Below the pieces are notes generated by a model. That model did not search any database. It was not told the origin of the DNA and was given only the letters and a program-made list of their open reading frames with translations. A stretch of 13,681 nucleotides of DNA from Deltaproteobacteria bacterium. GTDB taxonomy: Bacteria; Desulfobacterota; Desulfobacteria; Desulfobacterales; JAFDCJ01. The number at the start of each line of letters is the position of its first letter. The first letter of the stretch is position 1. Positions 6,270-13,681 of this stretch are shown here, in pieces. A program made the translations under genes and the position numbers. Where the stretch lies: positions 1 to 13,681 of the forward strand of contig JAJRVC010000530.1 in the NCBI GenBank assembly GCA_024277475.1, given 5' to 3'.

Positions 6270-6620
6270 TTATTTCAGGGCCGGTTTGGTCTCACGTGCC
6301 AGATCGTCACGTCGTGCTCCTTTCATTGGAAGATTGATTCGTTTTGCGGCTGAAGCAATAGCATGAGCCGTTGGCGGGCCGGCCGCCAGCAAGAAAAGAA
6401 TCAACACCAGTGCATGCCCCCAGCTCACAGGGGTCAGGACGGCAGCCGCAACGAGCAGCAACACCACGCCGAATATGCTCACCATCCCGGCTGCATGTAG
6501 GCGGGTATAGACGTCAGGTAGACGGAAGTATCCCAAAACACCGACTACCGAAAAAAATGTTCCGATCACTACGGCGGCAATGGCGAAGATGTAAAAAACA
6601 GTTTCCATGAAAGTCACCAT
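6270..6620 (-). CDS. mrpG: Mrp Na+/H+ antiporter subunit G
   Basis: A small membrane subunit of the multi-subunit Mrp (Mnh/Pha) cation/proton antiporter, about 116 residues with three predicted membrane helices. The diagnostic PhaG/MnhG motif GYFRLPDVYTRLHAAG is at residues 30-45. The start is chosen at the ATG at 6620, whose A is shared with the TGA of mrpF (TGATG), a coupling arrangement. The ATG at 6608, giving METVFYIFAI, is also plausible. The open frame runs upstream to 6836, but that extension only shadows mrpF. It is the last gene of the antiporter operon and ends 73 bp from the convergent stress protein gene. No convincing terminator hairpin is visible in that gap. The charged C-terminal tail, KGARRDDLARETKPALK, is predicted to be cytoplasmic. 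Confidence 0.93.
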   Translation of the reverse strand: MVTFMETVFYIFAIAAVVIGTFFSVVGVLGYFRLPDVYTRLHAAGMVSIFGVVLLLVAAAVLTPVSWGHALVLILFLLAAGPPTAHAIASAAKRINLPMKGARRDDLARETKPALK

Positions 6621-6895
6621 CAAAACATGCGTTTGTCCGAAATGTATTTGGCAAAGGTTATAATCGTGATATAGCCGATGGCGGCCAGTCCAAGGGCTAC
6701 ATCGATGAATATCTTCTGCCGGTGTATCAGGGCGGCCAGAACCAGAACCGCCATGGTCAGATTGCTGAGCAAATCCGAGGCCATCAACCGGTCGATAACA
6801 TTTTCTCCGTTCCACAGTCTCCAGGCGGCCAGGCACATGAGTAGAACATGGATGAGTAGCGAAATGTGTAGGATTGTAATCAAAAGCTGTTCCAC
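6620..6895 (-). CDS. mrpF: Mrp Na+/H+ antiporter subunit F
   Basis: A 91-residue membrane protein with three helices, the usual size of MrpF. Family marks are VIDRLMASDLLSN (33-45), matching the conserved DR-x-x-A-x-D pattern, and FIDVALGLAAIG (63-74). D35 corresponds to a conserved aspartate of the family. The start is a GTG at 6895, supported by GGGAG about 7 nt upstream. It lies 27 bp downstream of mrpE, and its stop overlaps the mrpG start by one base. Like the other small subunits it is thought to be needed for assembly of the whole antiporter rather than to work alone. Confidence 0.92.
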   Translation of the reverse strand: MEQLLITILHISLLIHVLLMCLAAWRLWNGENVIDRLMASDLLSNLTMAVLVLAALIHRQKIFIDVALGLAAIGYITIITFAKYISDKRMF

Positions 6896-6922
6896 GATAA
6901 ACTCCCGGTCAAATGCCGTTTT

Positions 6923-7402
6923 TCAGTCCAGAATCTTTCTCAACATTTCACCCTGAATTTTTTGAGCTGCCCCGGCTTGTTTCTCAGTCAAGTAAACGTC
7001 TAGGCTATGGATATACATGGTACCGTCGTCATCTATCTCCACGAACAGTTCGCCGGGGGGTAGGGAGATCGCGTGGGCGCTGATCGCCCGGCCGAATTCG
7101 CTTTCACAACCGGCGGTAATGGCAACGATTCCGGATTTGATCGGCAATTTCGGATGCAGGATGATCAGGACCATTTGAATACCGCTCCTGGTGACGTTGT
7201 ACAGGAGAATCCCGATAAATTTCGCCAGTGCCATGAAGGCCGGGGGCAACTGCGACCATCTGACAGGGAAGCGCGGGAACCGGAGCAGGCTCAAGATTCC
7301 GGTAGCGATAACAAATCCCAGAATAAAATTCGAAAACTCCAAATTGGCCGACAGCGCCAGATAGGTAAACACCAGGACGAACATCGGAACTATCGTATGC
7401 AT
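6923..7402 (-). CDS. mrpE: Mrp Na+/H+ antiporter subunit E
   Basis: A 159-residue MrpE/MnhE-type protein. The N-terminal third is hydrophobic (membrane helices at about 3-35 and 59-79). The C-terminal half is a soluble domain with the family pattern: LYNVTRSGIQMVLIIL, then SGIVAI, then a SLPPGELFVEIDDDGTMYIH stretch, then a LDV segment near the end. A TTG three codons upstream (7411) overlaps the mrpD stop, but I prefer the ATG at 7402 because GGGGA lies 10 nt before it, whereas the same site would be too close to the TTG. With this start the gap to mrpD is 5 bp. Function is as a required accessory subunit of the Mrp complex. Confidence 0.9.
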   Translation of the reverse strand: MHTIVPMFVLVFTYLALSANLEFSNFILGFVIATGILSLLRFPRFPVRWSQLPPAFMALAKFIGILLYNVTRSGIQMVLIILHPKLPIKSGIVAITAGCESEFGRAISAHAISLPPGELFVEIDDDGTMYIHSLDVYLTEKQAGAAQKIQGEMLRKILD

Positions 7403-7407
7403 AGTCG

Positions 7408-8898
7408 TCAATTCCCCAGAACCGCTTGAATATAGATTAGTGGATTAACCAGCCAGCGCACCGTCTCACGGGACAATGCTACCAGTGGGTCTGCGAAAAG
7501 ACCAAGAAACAAAATCAGGGTGACAAGCAACAACGGTGCATAGAGACTGTCGCCTGCCGGTTTGGTGGTTATCCCCTCGGCCGGTGATAGCCACCAGATA
7601 CGCATAAATGCTCTCATGGTGTAAACCAATGTCAATACGCTCGCAAGGCCGATCAGCAGCAGTGTCCACACCTGTTCGGCTTCAAGACCGCTTTTGAAAA
7701 GCAGCATTTTACTGATGAAACCGTTGGTGGGCGGGATGCCGGCCAAACCGAGACCACCGATAAAGAATAAAGCACCAGCCAGGGGTAGCGGTCTTCCCAC
7801 GCCGGTTACAACCTTAAAAGCTGCCGATTTGACCGATGCCCGGCTGGCGATATAGCCGGCCAGCATGAGCATGGCCGCTTTGGCGATGCTGTGGTTAAAG
7901 GCGAAAACGAGAGCCGCTGTCAAACTTGACGGTGTAGCCCATCCGATGCCCACCAGCATAAATCCGACCTGAGCCAGCGTGGAATAGGCCAGCATCCGTT
8001 TGACATTATGGGTCCCGATGGCCGACGTCCCACCGAAACAGATGCTGGCTATCCCCAGGACAATTAGGGCTTGCTGCATCAAAGATGAATAGCCGACGAA
8101 CAGCAGCGTGGTCATCCGGATGAATCCGTAGACACCCAGCTTTACAACCACCGACGAAAGCATGGCGCTAACCGGTGTCGGCGCCGCGGTATGAAAATCA
8201 GGCTGCCAGAAGTGAAAGGGAAACGTGGCGCTTTTGATCATAAAGGACGCCATAAGAAAAGCCACGGTGAGCGGCACCAGCGATTTCTGCGGGTCAGCGG
8301 CGATCGCTGCAGACAGTTGGGCCATGTTCAGAGTGCCGCAGCTCACATACAGGGCGCCGATGGAAAGCAGTAGCAGAATAGCGGCGATTTGGCTCATGTA
8401 AAAGTATTTATACGCGGCCTCGGTTCCGAAGCGGTCATCTGAAATCGCCGTCAGCACGGTGCTGGATATTGCCAGCAGTTCCACAAACACAAAGAGATTA
8501 AAAATATCTCCGGTCAGAAAGGCGCCGGTCAATCCGGTTGCCAAAAAAAGAAACAGCGGATAGAAAGTTGGATACTTAACGCAGCTGTCCTTGCTCCCGA
8601 TTGCATATAAAACGCCCATAACCAGCACGAACTGACTCATCAAGGCGAACATCGCCGAAAGCAAATCGGCAACCAGTGTAATACCGAACGGCGCGTTCCA
8701 GCCTCCCACCTGCAACACCACCGGTTGTCCGCTGTGCCGGACCATAAAGAGGAGCCATGCGGTGCAGACAAAACCCGCGGTCATGGCTCCCACGGCCAAC
8801 CAGCTCTGTACACGCGCATGCCGTTTAAAAATCAGCGCAATGAGTCCGCCGACAAGCGGGGTTATGATAGGCAGTATGACCAGGTGGTCGAGGAGCAT
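7408..8898 (-). CDS. mrpD: Mrp Na+/H+ antiporter subunit D (complex I NuoM/N-like)
   Basis: A 496-residue membrane protein with about 14 helices, homologous to the proton-pumping antiporter-like subunits of respiratory complex I. The key ion-path residues are present: E140 in NLFVFVELLAISS, K222 in MIKSATFPFHFWQPDFHTAA, K253 in VVKLGVYG, H336/K340 in FNHSIAKAAM and K397 in GFISKMLL. The motif HTAAPTPVSAMLSS (236-249) is typical of MrpD. The ATG at 8898 follows an AGGA 11 nt upstream. It lies 97 bp downstream of mrpC, the only gap of that size inside the operon, and 5 bp upstream of mrpE. Together with MrpA it is thought to form the proton and cation translocation path. NuoM/N or a formate hydrogenlyase subunit is ruled out by the surrounding mrp genes. 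Confidence 0.95.
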   Translation of the reverse strand: MLLDHLVILPIITPLVGGLIALIFKRHARVQSWLAVGAMTAGFVCTAWLLFMVRHSGQPVVLQVGGWNAPFGITLVADLLSAMFALMSQFVLVMGVLYAIGSKDSCVKYPTFYPLFLFLATGLTGAFLTGDIFNLFVFVELLAISSTVLTAISDDRFGTEAAYKYFYMSQIAAILLLLSIGALYVSCGTLNMAQLSAAIAADPQKSLVPLTVAFLMASFMIKSATFPFHFWQPDFHTAAPTPVSAMLSSVVVKLGVYGFIRMTTLLFVGYSSLMQQALIVLGIASICFGGTSAIGTHNVKRMLAYSTLAQVGFMLVGIGWATPSSLTAALVFAFNHSIAKAAMLMLAGYIASRASVKSAAFKVVTGVGRPLPLAGALFFIGGLGLAGIPPTNGFISKMLLFKSGLEAEQVWTLLLIGLASVLTLVYTMRAFMRIWWLSPAEGITTKPAGDSLYAPLLLVTLILFLGLFADPLVALSRETVRWLVNPLIYIQAVLGN

Positions 8899-8995
8899 TT
8901 GTAAATATGTCCTAGGGTCTTACAACGTTGTTTGAATCTTGCGAAATACAGTTGACTGACTGGACATTCCCTTCAAACGGTCCCAAACACCGAAT

Positions 8996-9331
8996 TTAGT
9001 TCTTCAACCCGTCAATCGCATCCCCATCACAGGTATCATATCGCCTGGCGATAACAAACAGCATGGCCAGAACGAATGCCGTCACACCGAAACTGATTAC
9101 GATAGCCGTCAATATCAGAGCCTGGGGCAGCGCATCGCTAAAGTTCCCTGCGGTTATACCGACGTAAGGCGCCTCCTGGCCTGTGTATGCGCCGGTAGAG
9201 AGTAGAAAGAGATTGACGGCATTGGCCAGCAGCATCAATCCGATGACTGCCCGGATCACATTCCGTCTCAATATATTGAAAAGGCCAACACCAAATGTCA
9301 GTCCGATGGCAAAAGCGATCATAATTTCCAT
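8996..9331 (-). CDS. mrpC: Mrp Na+/H+ antiporter subunit C (NuoK-like)
   Basis: A 111-residue protein with three membrane helices, homologous to NuoK of complex I. Family motifs are IGLMLLANAVNLFLLSTG (30-47) and SDALPQALILTAIVISFG (65-82), the latter matching the near-invariant D-x-L-P-Q-A-L-x-L-T-A-I-V-I pattern. The ATG at 9331 has GAGGA about 7 nt upstream. The gene overlaps the end of mrpAB by 13 bp, so the two are probably co-translated. The acidic C-terminal tail after residue 95 (RRYDTCDGDAIDGLKN) is predicted to be cytoplasmic. The 97-bp stretch after it, before mrpD, shows no gene or clear signal. Confidence 0.94.
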   Translation of the reverse strand: MEIMIAFAIGLTFGVGLFNILRRNVIRAVIGLMLLANAVNLFLLSTGAYTGQEAPYVGITAGNFSDALPQALILTAIVISFGVTAFVLAMLFVIARRYDTCDGDAIDGLKN

Positions 9332-12219
9332 AATGTATCCTCTTCTTCCGGATGGCCCATCGCGTTGAGCATATGCATAACGCTTCCCACAACGCTGAGC
9401 GCAATAGCGGACTCGAATAAAAACGACGTGCTCAAGTGTATGCCCGCCGGCAGTTTGAGCCCCATCATCTCATCGAAATCTACATTAGATAGAAAACTAC
9501 CGCTGACAAACATCCCCGCTGTACCTGTTATAATGGCCAGCAGTATGCCCCAGCTGATAAACCGCGAAGGTCTGATCCAGGACAGATGTCGGCGGGTTTC
9601 GTGGTAGCCGAAAACCACATACCAGAAACCGATGCCGATGCTGGTGATCACACCGGCTGTAAATCCATCGCCGGGCTGGTCGTGGCCGTACAGCAGATCG
9701 CATACGCTGATGACCATCGCCAAGGGTAGGACAATTCGTGCCAGAACTCGAATCGGGGGGGCAAGTTTATTGCCCCCGACGCCGAGTGTTTTGAAATCCG
9801 GCGTTTCCGCCTTCCCCCATTCATCGCCCATCGCATCGATATCTTTGTGCTTTCGCGTACCAAACCAAAGTAGTGTATAGATCCCGAGACCGGCGATGCT
9901 GAAAACCGCAATTTCGTTCAGGGTGTCGATTCCGCGAAAATCCGTAAGAATCGCCCCGACGATACTTTTGGAGCCGGTTGCTTTGGCGTTAGATTCAAAA
10001 AAAGGTGTCAACTCACTTATGCGCGGCCGTGAGAGTAAGGCTGTAAGCGACATGAGCATCACAACGATTCCAAATGCGATGGAAACGAGCGCATCGCGCC
10101 AAATGCCCAATCTGTGTCGACTTAGTGCCAGTTTCTGCGCTTCCCGCAGCTTTTTCCCCGGCAGAAGTGATAACGCAAGTACAAGAATAATTGTCAGCAA
10201 GATGTCGACTACGATCTGCACCAGGGCCACATCCGGTGCCGACTCCAGCGCCATGAGCACGGCAACACCCAGCCCTGATGCCCCGAATGCCAGAATAGCG
10301 AAGAAATCGTTGGCCAACAGAACACAGGCCATCGAGGTTCCGGCGACAACCAACAGGGCAACTATCTTTAGCAGCACGAGTTCGCCGGCAAATGATAGAG
10401 CCGGTGCCGTTATCGCAGACAGATCCACCGGCGGCGGAAAGCCGCCGAAAAAGAAAACCAGCACCAGGGCCGAAGCCAGCATGGTCACCAGGTAATGACG
10501 CAATTTACCGTGCTGTAACCGTGTGGCACCCGCAGCCAGAATATCAATACCCTGGATAAGCCTTGTAAACAGATCATTTAATGTCGGTAGGGACGAAACG
10601 CCCTGCATCCATACAGTGATCCGGCGACGATAGATAAAAATTACAGTTCCGATGGAAATGGCAATCATGGACAACAACAGCGGAACATTCAATCCGGTCC
10701 ACAGGGCCAGTGAAACTTTGACACTTGCGCCGTAGGCCGTCCCGGCAGCGTTGCTCAGCAGGGCGGCTCCTTCTTTCGGACCGGGAAGCTGCCCCAGTAC
10801 CAGAGACAGGATGGCAGGAACTGCCGGAGCCAAAAGCATCGCGGCAGGGGCCTCACGACCATGGATGTCCGGATCCCGGGGCCGGCCCAAAAACGTATCC
10901 CATATCAGCCGGCCGGATATGGCCAGCATCAGCGCTCCGGTCAGAACACTCGCCAGCGCAAAAATCCAGGCAACAACGGTGGGCAGCGAGCGGTGAACCG
11001 CGGTCGCCAGAAGGGTTTCCTTTGCCAGAAAGCCAAACAGGGGCGGCAGGCCGGCCATCGAGAGAGCAGCCAGCCCGCCGATGGCAAACGTGAAAGGCAT
11101 CGATCGGCGCAATCCGCCCAACCTCCTCAGATCCCTGGTTCCGGTTTCGTGATCGACGATACCGACCACCAGGAAGAGCGTGCTCTTGTAGAGGGCATGA
11201 GCCAGGATGCCGATGATCAGGGCTTTAAAGGATATAGCCATGTCCTGCCCGATCATCATCATCAGGATACCGAGCTGGCAGATCGTTGAATAGGCCAGCA
11301 CGGCCTTCAGGTCGTTTTTCTTTAGGCCGAGAACAGCCCCGGTCAGCATAGTGGTCATCCCGGCAATGGTCAGCAGCCAGAACCAGGTTTCGGTCAGTCC
11401 CATCACAGGGTGCAAACGCGCCATCAGGTAGATGCCGGCCTTGACCATGGTCGCCGAATGCAGATAGGCGCTGGCGGGCGTGGGGGCGCTCATGGCATCC
11501 GGCAGCCAGATGTGAAACGGAAATTGGGCACTCTTGGTAAATGCGCCAAGGGCGATCAACCCGAGTATCAGGGGATAATAACCACTTTCACGTAGAGCCT
11601 CTCCGCTGGTCAGAATAGAGATAAAGCGTGTGTCACCGACCACATGGGCCACAAAAAGCAGGCCGATCAGCAACGCAATCCCCCCACCGGCAGTGATGAA
11701 CAAGGCCTTAAAAGCACCCTTCCGGGCGGTTTCGTCCTTGAATTTGTAGGCGACCAGGAGAAACGAAACGATGCTGGTCCCTTCCCAGAAGATGAACAGA
11801 GTCAGCACATCACCGGCCATGACCAGACCCAGCATAGCACCCATGAAGAGTAAAATATAGGTAAAAAACCGCCAGGCACCCGAATCGTGTTTGAAGTATT
11901 GCCCTGCGTAAATGACCACAACAGTACCGATAAACGTGATCAGCAGGGCAAAAAGCGCACTTAGACTGTCATAGTAAAGACCAGCATTTAAACCCAGTGA
12001 CGGTATCCATGCAACCTGCCAGGTAAAAGCCAGGTTGGCTTGCAGGTCTGGAATATACTGCAGCAGTACGAGGAAGGCTGCCAGCGGTGCCAGTGCCAAC
12101 AACCAGCTGAGTTGAATAATGGACAGTCGCCGATTCAAGGCCGGCAGACCGAATAAGGCGGCAACCAGTGCACCGGTGAAGATAATGAAAAGCGGCAATA
12201 AAAGCAACGGATCATTCAT
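9319..12219 (-). CDS. mrpA: Mrp Na+/H+ antiporter fused subunits A and B (NuoL/J-like)
   Basis: A 966-residue fusion of MrpA (about 1-800) and MrpB (about 820-966), the arrangement of group 2 Mrp systems such as PhaAB. Residues 1-450 are the NuoL-like antiporter core with E146 (TLFIFWEGTSIVSF), K229 (FTKSAQFPFHIWLPDAMSAP), H254/K260 (LHSATMVKAGIYL), H341/K345 (AHALYKS) and K400 (GFLAKE). A NuoJ-like part follows, with ESAPDVALVQIVVDILL (659-675) and ILTDFRGIDTLNEIAV (757-772). The MrpB domain shows the YGHDQPGDGFTAGVI signature (844-858). About 20 or more helices are expected. The usual glutamate of the Q-x-x-V-E stretch is Asp (D672). The ATG at 12219 has only a weak ribosome site. It begins 40 bp after the sdhB stop and overlaps mrpC by 13 bp. 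Confidence 0.95.
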   Translation of the reverse strand: MNDPLLLLPLFIIFTGALVAALFGLPALNRRLSIIQLSWLLALAPLAAFLVLLQYIPDLQANLAFTWQVAWIPSLGLNAGLYYDSLSALFALLITFIGTVVVIYAGQYFKHDSGAWRFFTYILLFMGAMLGLVMAGDVLTLFIFWEGTSIVSFLLVAYKFKDETARKGAFKALFITAGGGIALLIGLLFVAHVVGDTRFISILTSGEALRESGYYPLILGLIALGAFTKSAQFPFHIWLPDAMSAPTPASAYLHSATMVKAGIYLMARLHPVMGLTETWFWLLTIAGMTTMLTGAVLGLKKNDLKAVLAYSTICQLGILMMMIGQDMAISFKALIIGILAHALYKSTLFLVVGIVDHETGTRDLRRLGGLRRSMPFTFAIGGLAALSMAGLPPLFGFLAKETLLATAVHRSLPTVVAWIFALASVLTGALMLAISGRLIWDTFLGRPRDPDIHGREAPAAMLLAPAVPAILSLVLGQLPGPKEGAALLSNAAGTAYGASVKVSLALWTGLNVPLLLSMIAISIGTVIFIYRRRITVWMQGVSSLPTLNDLFTRLIQGIDILAAGATRLQHGKLRHYLVTMLASALVLVFFFGGFPPPVDLSAITAPALSFAGELVLLKIVALLVVAGTSMACVLLANDFFAILAFGASGLGVAVLMALESAPDVALVQIVVDILLTIILVLALSLLPGKKLREAQKLALSRHRLGIWRDALVSIAFGIVVMLMSLTALLSRPRISELTPFFESNAKATGSKSIVGAILTDFRGIDTLNEIAVFSIAGLGIYTLLWFGTRKHKDIDAMGDEWGKAETPDFKTLGVGGNKLAPPIRVLARIVLPLAMVISVCDLLYGHDQPGDGFTAGVITSIGIGFWYVVFGYHETRRHLSWIRPSRFISWGILLAIITGTAGMFVSGSFLSNVDFDEMMGLKLPAGIHLSTSFLFESAIALSVVGSVMHMLNAMGHPEEEDTLWKL

Positions 12220-12244
12220 TAAGGTTTCAGATACCTAACCGCGG

Positions 12245-12264
12245 TTTGATTGTCAATAATCAAA
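12245..12264. other. Short inverted repeat at the sdhB stop codon
   Basis: TTTGATT (12245-12251) and AATCAAA (12258-12264) form a 7-bp stem with a 6-nt loop over the sdhB stop codon. The T-run lies on the plus-strand side (12265-12268), while on the transcribed minus strand the stem is followed by CCGCGG. It is AT-rich, so at most a weak processing or attenuation hairpin between sdhB and mrpAB. Confidence 0.3.
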
Positions 12265-13022
12265 TTTTACCCTTATTAAATAGTGCTGCTTTCAAAAACT
12301 CCCGATTAAAGCGGGCAATATGGGTAATGGATACTTCTTTGGGACAGGCGCTTTCACACATTCGATGATTGGTGCAGTTGCCGAAACCGCAGTTATCCAT
12401 CTCTTTGAGCATGGCCAGCACCCGCTGGCTCGCTTCCGGCTTACCCTGGGGCAGCAGCGCAAACTGGGACACCTTGGCGCTGACAAACAGCATGGCCGAT
12501 GCGTTGGGGCAGGAGGCCACGCAGGCACCGCACCCGATGCAGGCAGCAGCGTCCATGGCTTCTTCCGCATTTTCCTGGGCTATGGGCATCCGGTGGCCCC
12601 CCGGTATCCACGGATATGTAACCGCCGGCTTGTATGATCTTATCCAGGGCACCACGGTCCACGATCAGGTCTTTGATCACTTTAAAGGCCCTGGCCCGAA
12701 AGGGTTCCACCACAATGGTATCTCCATCGCTGAACGCGCGCATGTGCAGCTGGCAGATGGTCATGCCTTTGCCGTGACCATGGGGAATGCCGTTGACCAT
12801 CGCCCCACAGGTACCGCAAATTCCTTCGCGACAGTCATTGTCGAATTCGATCGGTTCTTTGTCCTCGAGAATCAGCTTCTCATTTAGAGCATCCAGCATT
12901 TCCATAAACGACATGTTGGGGTCCACATCTTTGACAGGAATGGTTTCGAACCGGCCCCGTTCTTGCGGTCCTTCCTGGCGCCAGATTATCAGAGTGATAT
13001 TGATTTTTTCAGGTTCACTCAT
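12260..13022 (-). pseudogene. sdhB: Succinate dehydrogenase/fumarate reductase iron-sulfur subunit, frameshifted
   Basis: The electron-transfer subunit of complex II (SdhB/FrdB), which passes electrons between the flavoprotein and the quinone-binding cytochrome b, is split over two frames. Frame 1 starts at the ATG 13022 (AGAGGAG upstream; 1-bp overlap with the sdhA stop) and encodes the plant-type [2Fe-2S] domain with C64, C69, C72 and C90 (DNDCREGICGTC, then GMTIC). It keeps family sequence to VDTGGPPDA and then reads nonsense to a stop at 12441. The second frame resumes with [20 protein letters not shown] and carries the [4Fe-4S]/[3Fe-4S] domain, [12 protein letters not shown] and [12 protein letters not shown], to the stop at 12260. 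Joined, it would give about 257 residues, the normal size. All cluster cysteines survive, so the break is recent, an assembly error, or bypassed by frameshifting. The junction lies at 12585-12589. Confidence 0.88.
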
Positions 13023-13681
13023 TATTTGTAACTCCTCTGGGTTAATTCGACATGTTCAAAAACAAGCGGTTCCTTGTAAAGTTCGGGCTGCACGCCATCA
13101 CCTTTGTACTCCCAGGCCGACACGTGGCAAAAATTGTTGTCGTCCCGGATGGCTTCGCCCTCCTCGCTTTGTGACTCCTCACGCAAATGGCCACCGCAGG
13201 ATTCCTTGCGATTCAGCGCATCGATGGCCATCAGTTCTCCGAGCTCCAGAAAATCAGCCAGGCGCCCCGCCTTTTGGAGATTGAGGCAGTAACTGCGATC
13301 ATTTCCCGGAACCTTTAAATTTTCCCAGAACTCCTCCCTGAGTTCCCGGACTTTCTCTATGGCCGTCTTTAAGCCTGTCTCGTTTCGCGTCACTCCCACA
13401 TAATCCTCCATAATTCTTCCCAGTTCCTTGTGGATGCTGTCAACTGTGCGTTTACCGTTTATGGACAAGAGTCTCTTGATACGCGCGTCAACCGTTTGAA
13501 GGGACGTCTTGAATGCATCATGATCGCGGCTCGCATCCGAGATATCAGCTTCAGCGAGGTAGCCGGCAATGGTGTATGGAGCGACGAAGTAACCGTCCGC
13601 CAGTGCCTGCATGAGCGAATTGGCACCCAGACGATTAGCCCCATGGTCCGAGAAGTTGGCTTCACCGAGCACGAACAGACC
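13022..13681 (-). CDS. sdhA: Succinate dehydrogenase/fumarate reductase flavoprotein subunit, C-terminal part
   Basis: The last 219 residues of the FAD-containing catalytic subunit of complex II; the 5' part lies beyond the right edge. The visible frame opens with GLFVLGEANFSDHGANRLGA, the conserved end of the FAD/substrate domain, in which HGANRLG holds the substrate-binding arginine (R17 of this fragment). A helical domain follows, then RKESCGGHLREE (158-169), matching the E-S-x-G-x-H-x-R stretch of the family. The tail SAWEYKGDG then EPLVFEHVELTQRSYK is typical of the Geobacter/Bacteroidetes-type SdhA/FrdA. The methionine-like GTG at 13672 is internal, not a start. The enzyme interconverts succinate and fumarate at the inner membrane; direction cannot be told from sequence. 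The stop TAA shares its last A with the sdhB start. Confidence 0.95.
   Translation of the reverse strand, partial: GLFVLGEANFSDHGANRLGANSLMQALADGYFVAPYTIAGYLAEADISDASRDHDAFKTSLQTVDARIKRLLSINGKRTVDSIHKELGRIMEDYVGVTRNETGLKTAIEKVRELREEFWENLKVPGNDRSYCLNLQKAGRLADFLELGELMAIDALNRKESCGGHLREESQSEEGEAIRDDNNFCHVSAWEYKGDGVQPELYKEPLVFEHVELTQRSYK

Noticed and set aside
6621..6836. Long N-terminal extension of mrpG
   Set aside because: It lies wholly within mrpF in another frame and has no similarity to MrpG; the protein family begins near METVFYIF.
9896..10495. 199-codon plus-strand frame opposite mrpAB
   Set aside because: Low-complexity Ser/Ala/Thr/Arg composition typical of the antisense of a hydrophobic gene; mrpAB in this stretch has clear conserved motifs.
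10725..11289. Overlapping plus-strand frames opposite mrpAB
   Set aside because: Gln/Arg/Pro-rich shadow translations with no ribosome sites or domains.
12231..12256. Sigma70 promoter for mrpAB (TTGACA, 17 bp, TATCTG)
   Set aside because: The -10 box matches at only three positions and the transcript would start about 3 nt before the ATG; co-transcription with sdhB is simpler.
12245..12268. Rho-independent terminator after sdhB
   Set aside because: The stem is short and AT-rich, and the T-run is on the wrong side for minus-strand transcription.
12369..12887. 172-codon plus-strand frame opposite sdhB
   Set aside because: Antisense shadow of the iron-sulfur subunit, whose cysteine motifs are unmistakable on the minus strand.

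Overview
The window reads as a piece of chromosome from an anaerobic, quinone-respiring bacterium, most likely a Desulfobacterota (Desulfobacterales-type sulfate reducer or relative). This placement is inference. It rests on a Chlamydia/spirochaete-like V-type ATPase, a complete Mrp antiporter operon with a fused MrpA-MrpB, a succinate dehydrogenase/fumarate reductase of the type found in Geobacter and Bacteroidetes, a tandem-domain universal stress protein, roughly 50% GC and small heptamer-like repeats between genes. No rRNA, tRNA, transposase or CRISPR array was found.

Layout. Positions 1-4800 (minus strand) carry a V-type ATPase operon in the order B, D, I, K, E; E runs off the left edge. 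Catalytic subunit A is not next to B, so the order looks like a circular permutation of the E-x-A-B-D-I-K order known from Chlamydia. The two larger gaps in this operon contain degenerate arrays with a period of about 7 bp, one of which supplies the stop codon of subunit B. Positions 4801-5263 are an AT-rich divergent control region with a sigma70-like promoter on each strand. Positions 5264-6196 hold the only plus-strand gene, a two-domain universal stress protein, bracketed by an exact 16-bp direct repeat. Positions 6270-12219 (minus) encode a full Mrp Na+/H+ antiporter, transcribed AB-C-D-E-F-G. Positions 12260-13681 (minus) encode the 3' part of the sdhA/frdA flavoprotein and the iron-sulfur subunit sdhB/frdB. 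The latter is broken by a frameshift that best fits an 11-bp deletion between two ATGCC copies.

How the parts may work together. Residues of the V-ATPase rotor subunit K line up with all five Na+ ligands of Enterococcus hirae NtpK and with its Glu-locking tyrosine, so this ATPase may move Na+ rather than H+. Together with the adjacent Mrp antiporter (H+ in, Na+ out) and a quinone-linked complex II-type enzyme only 40 bp upstream of mrpAB, the segment looks like a sodium/proton energy-coupling island. The coupling is inference; the individual gene identities are strong.
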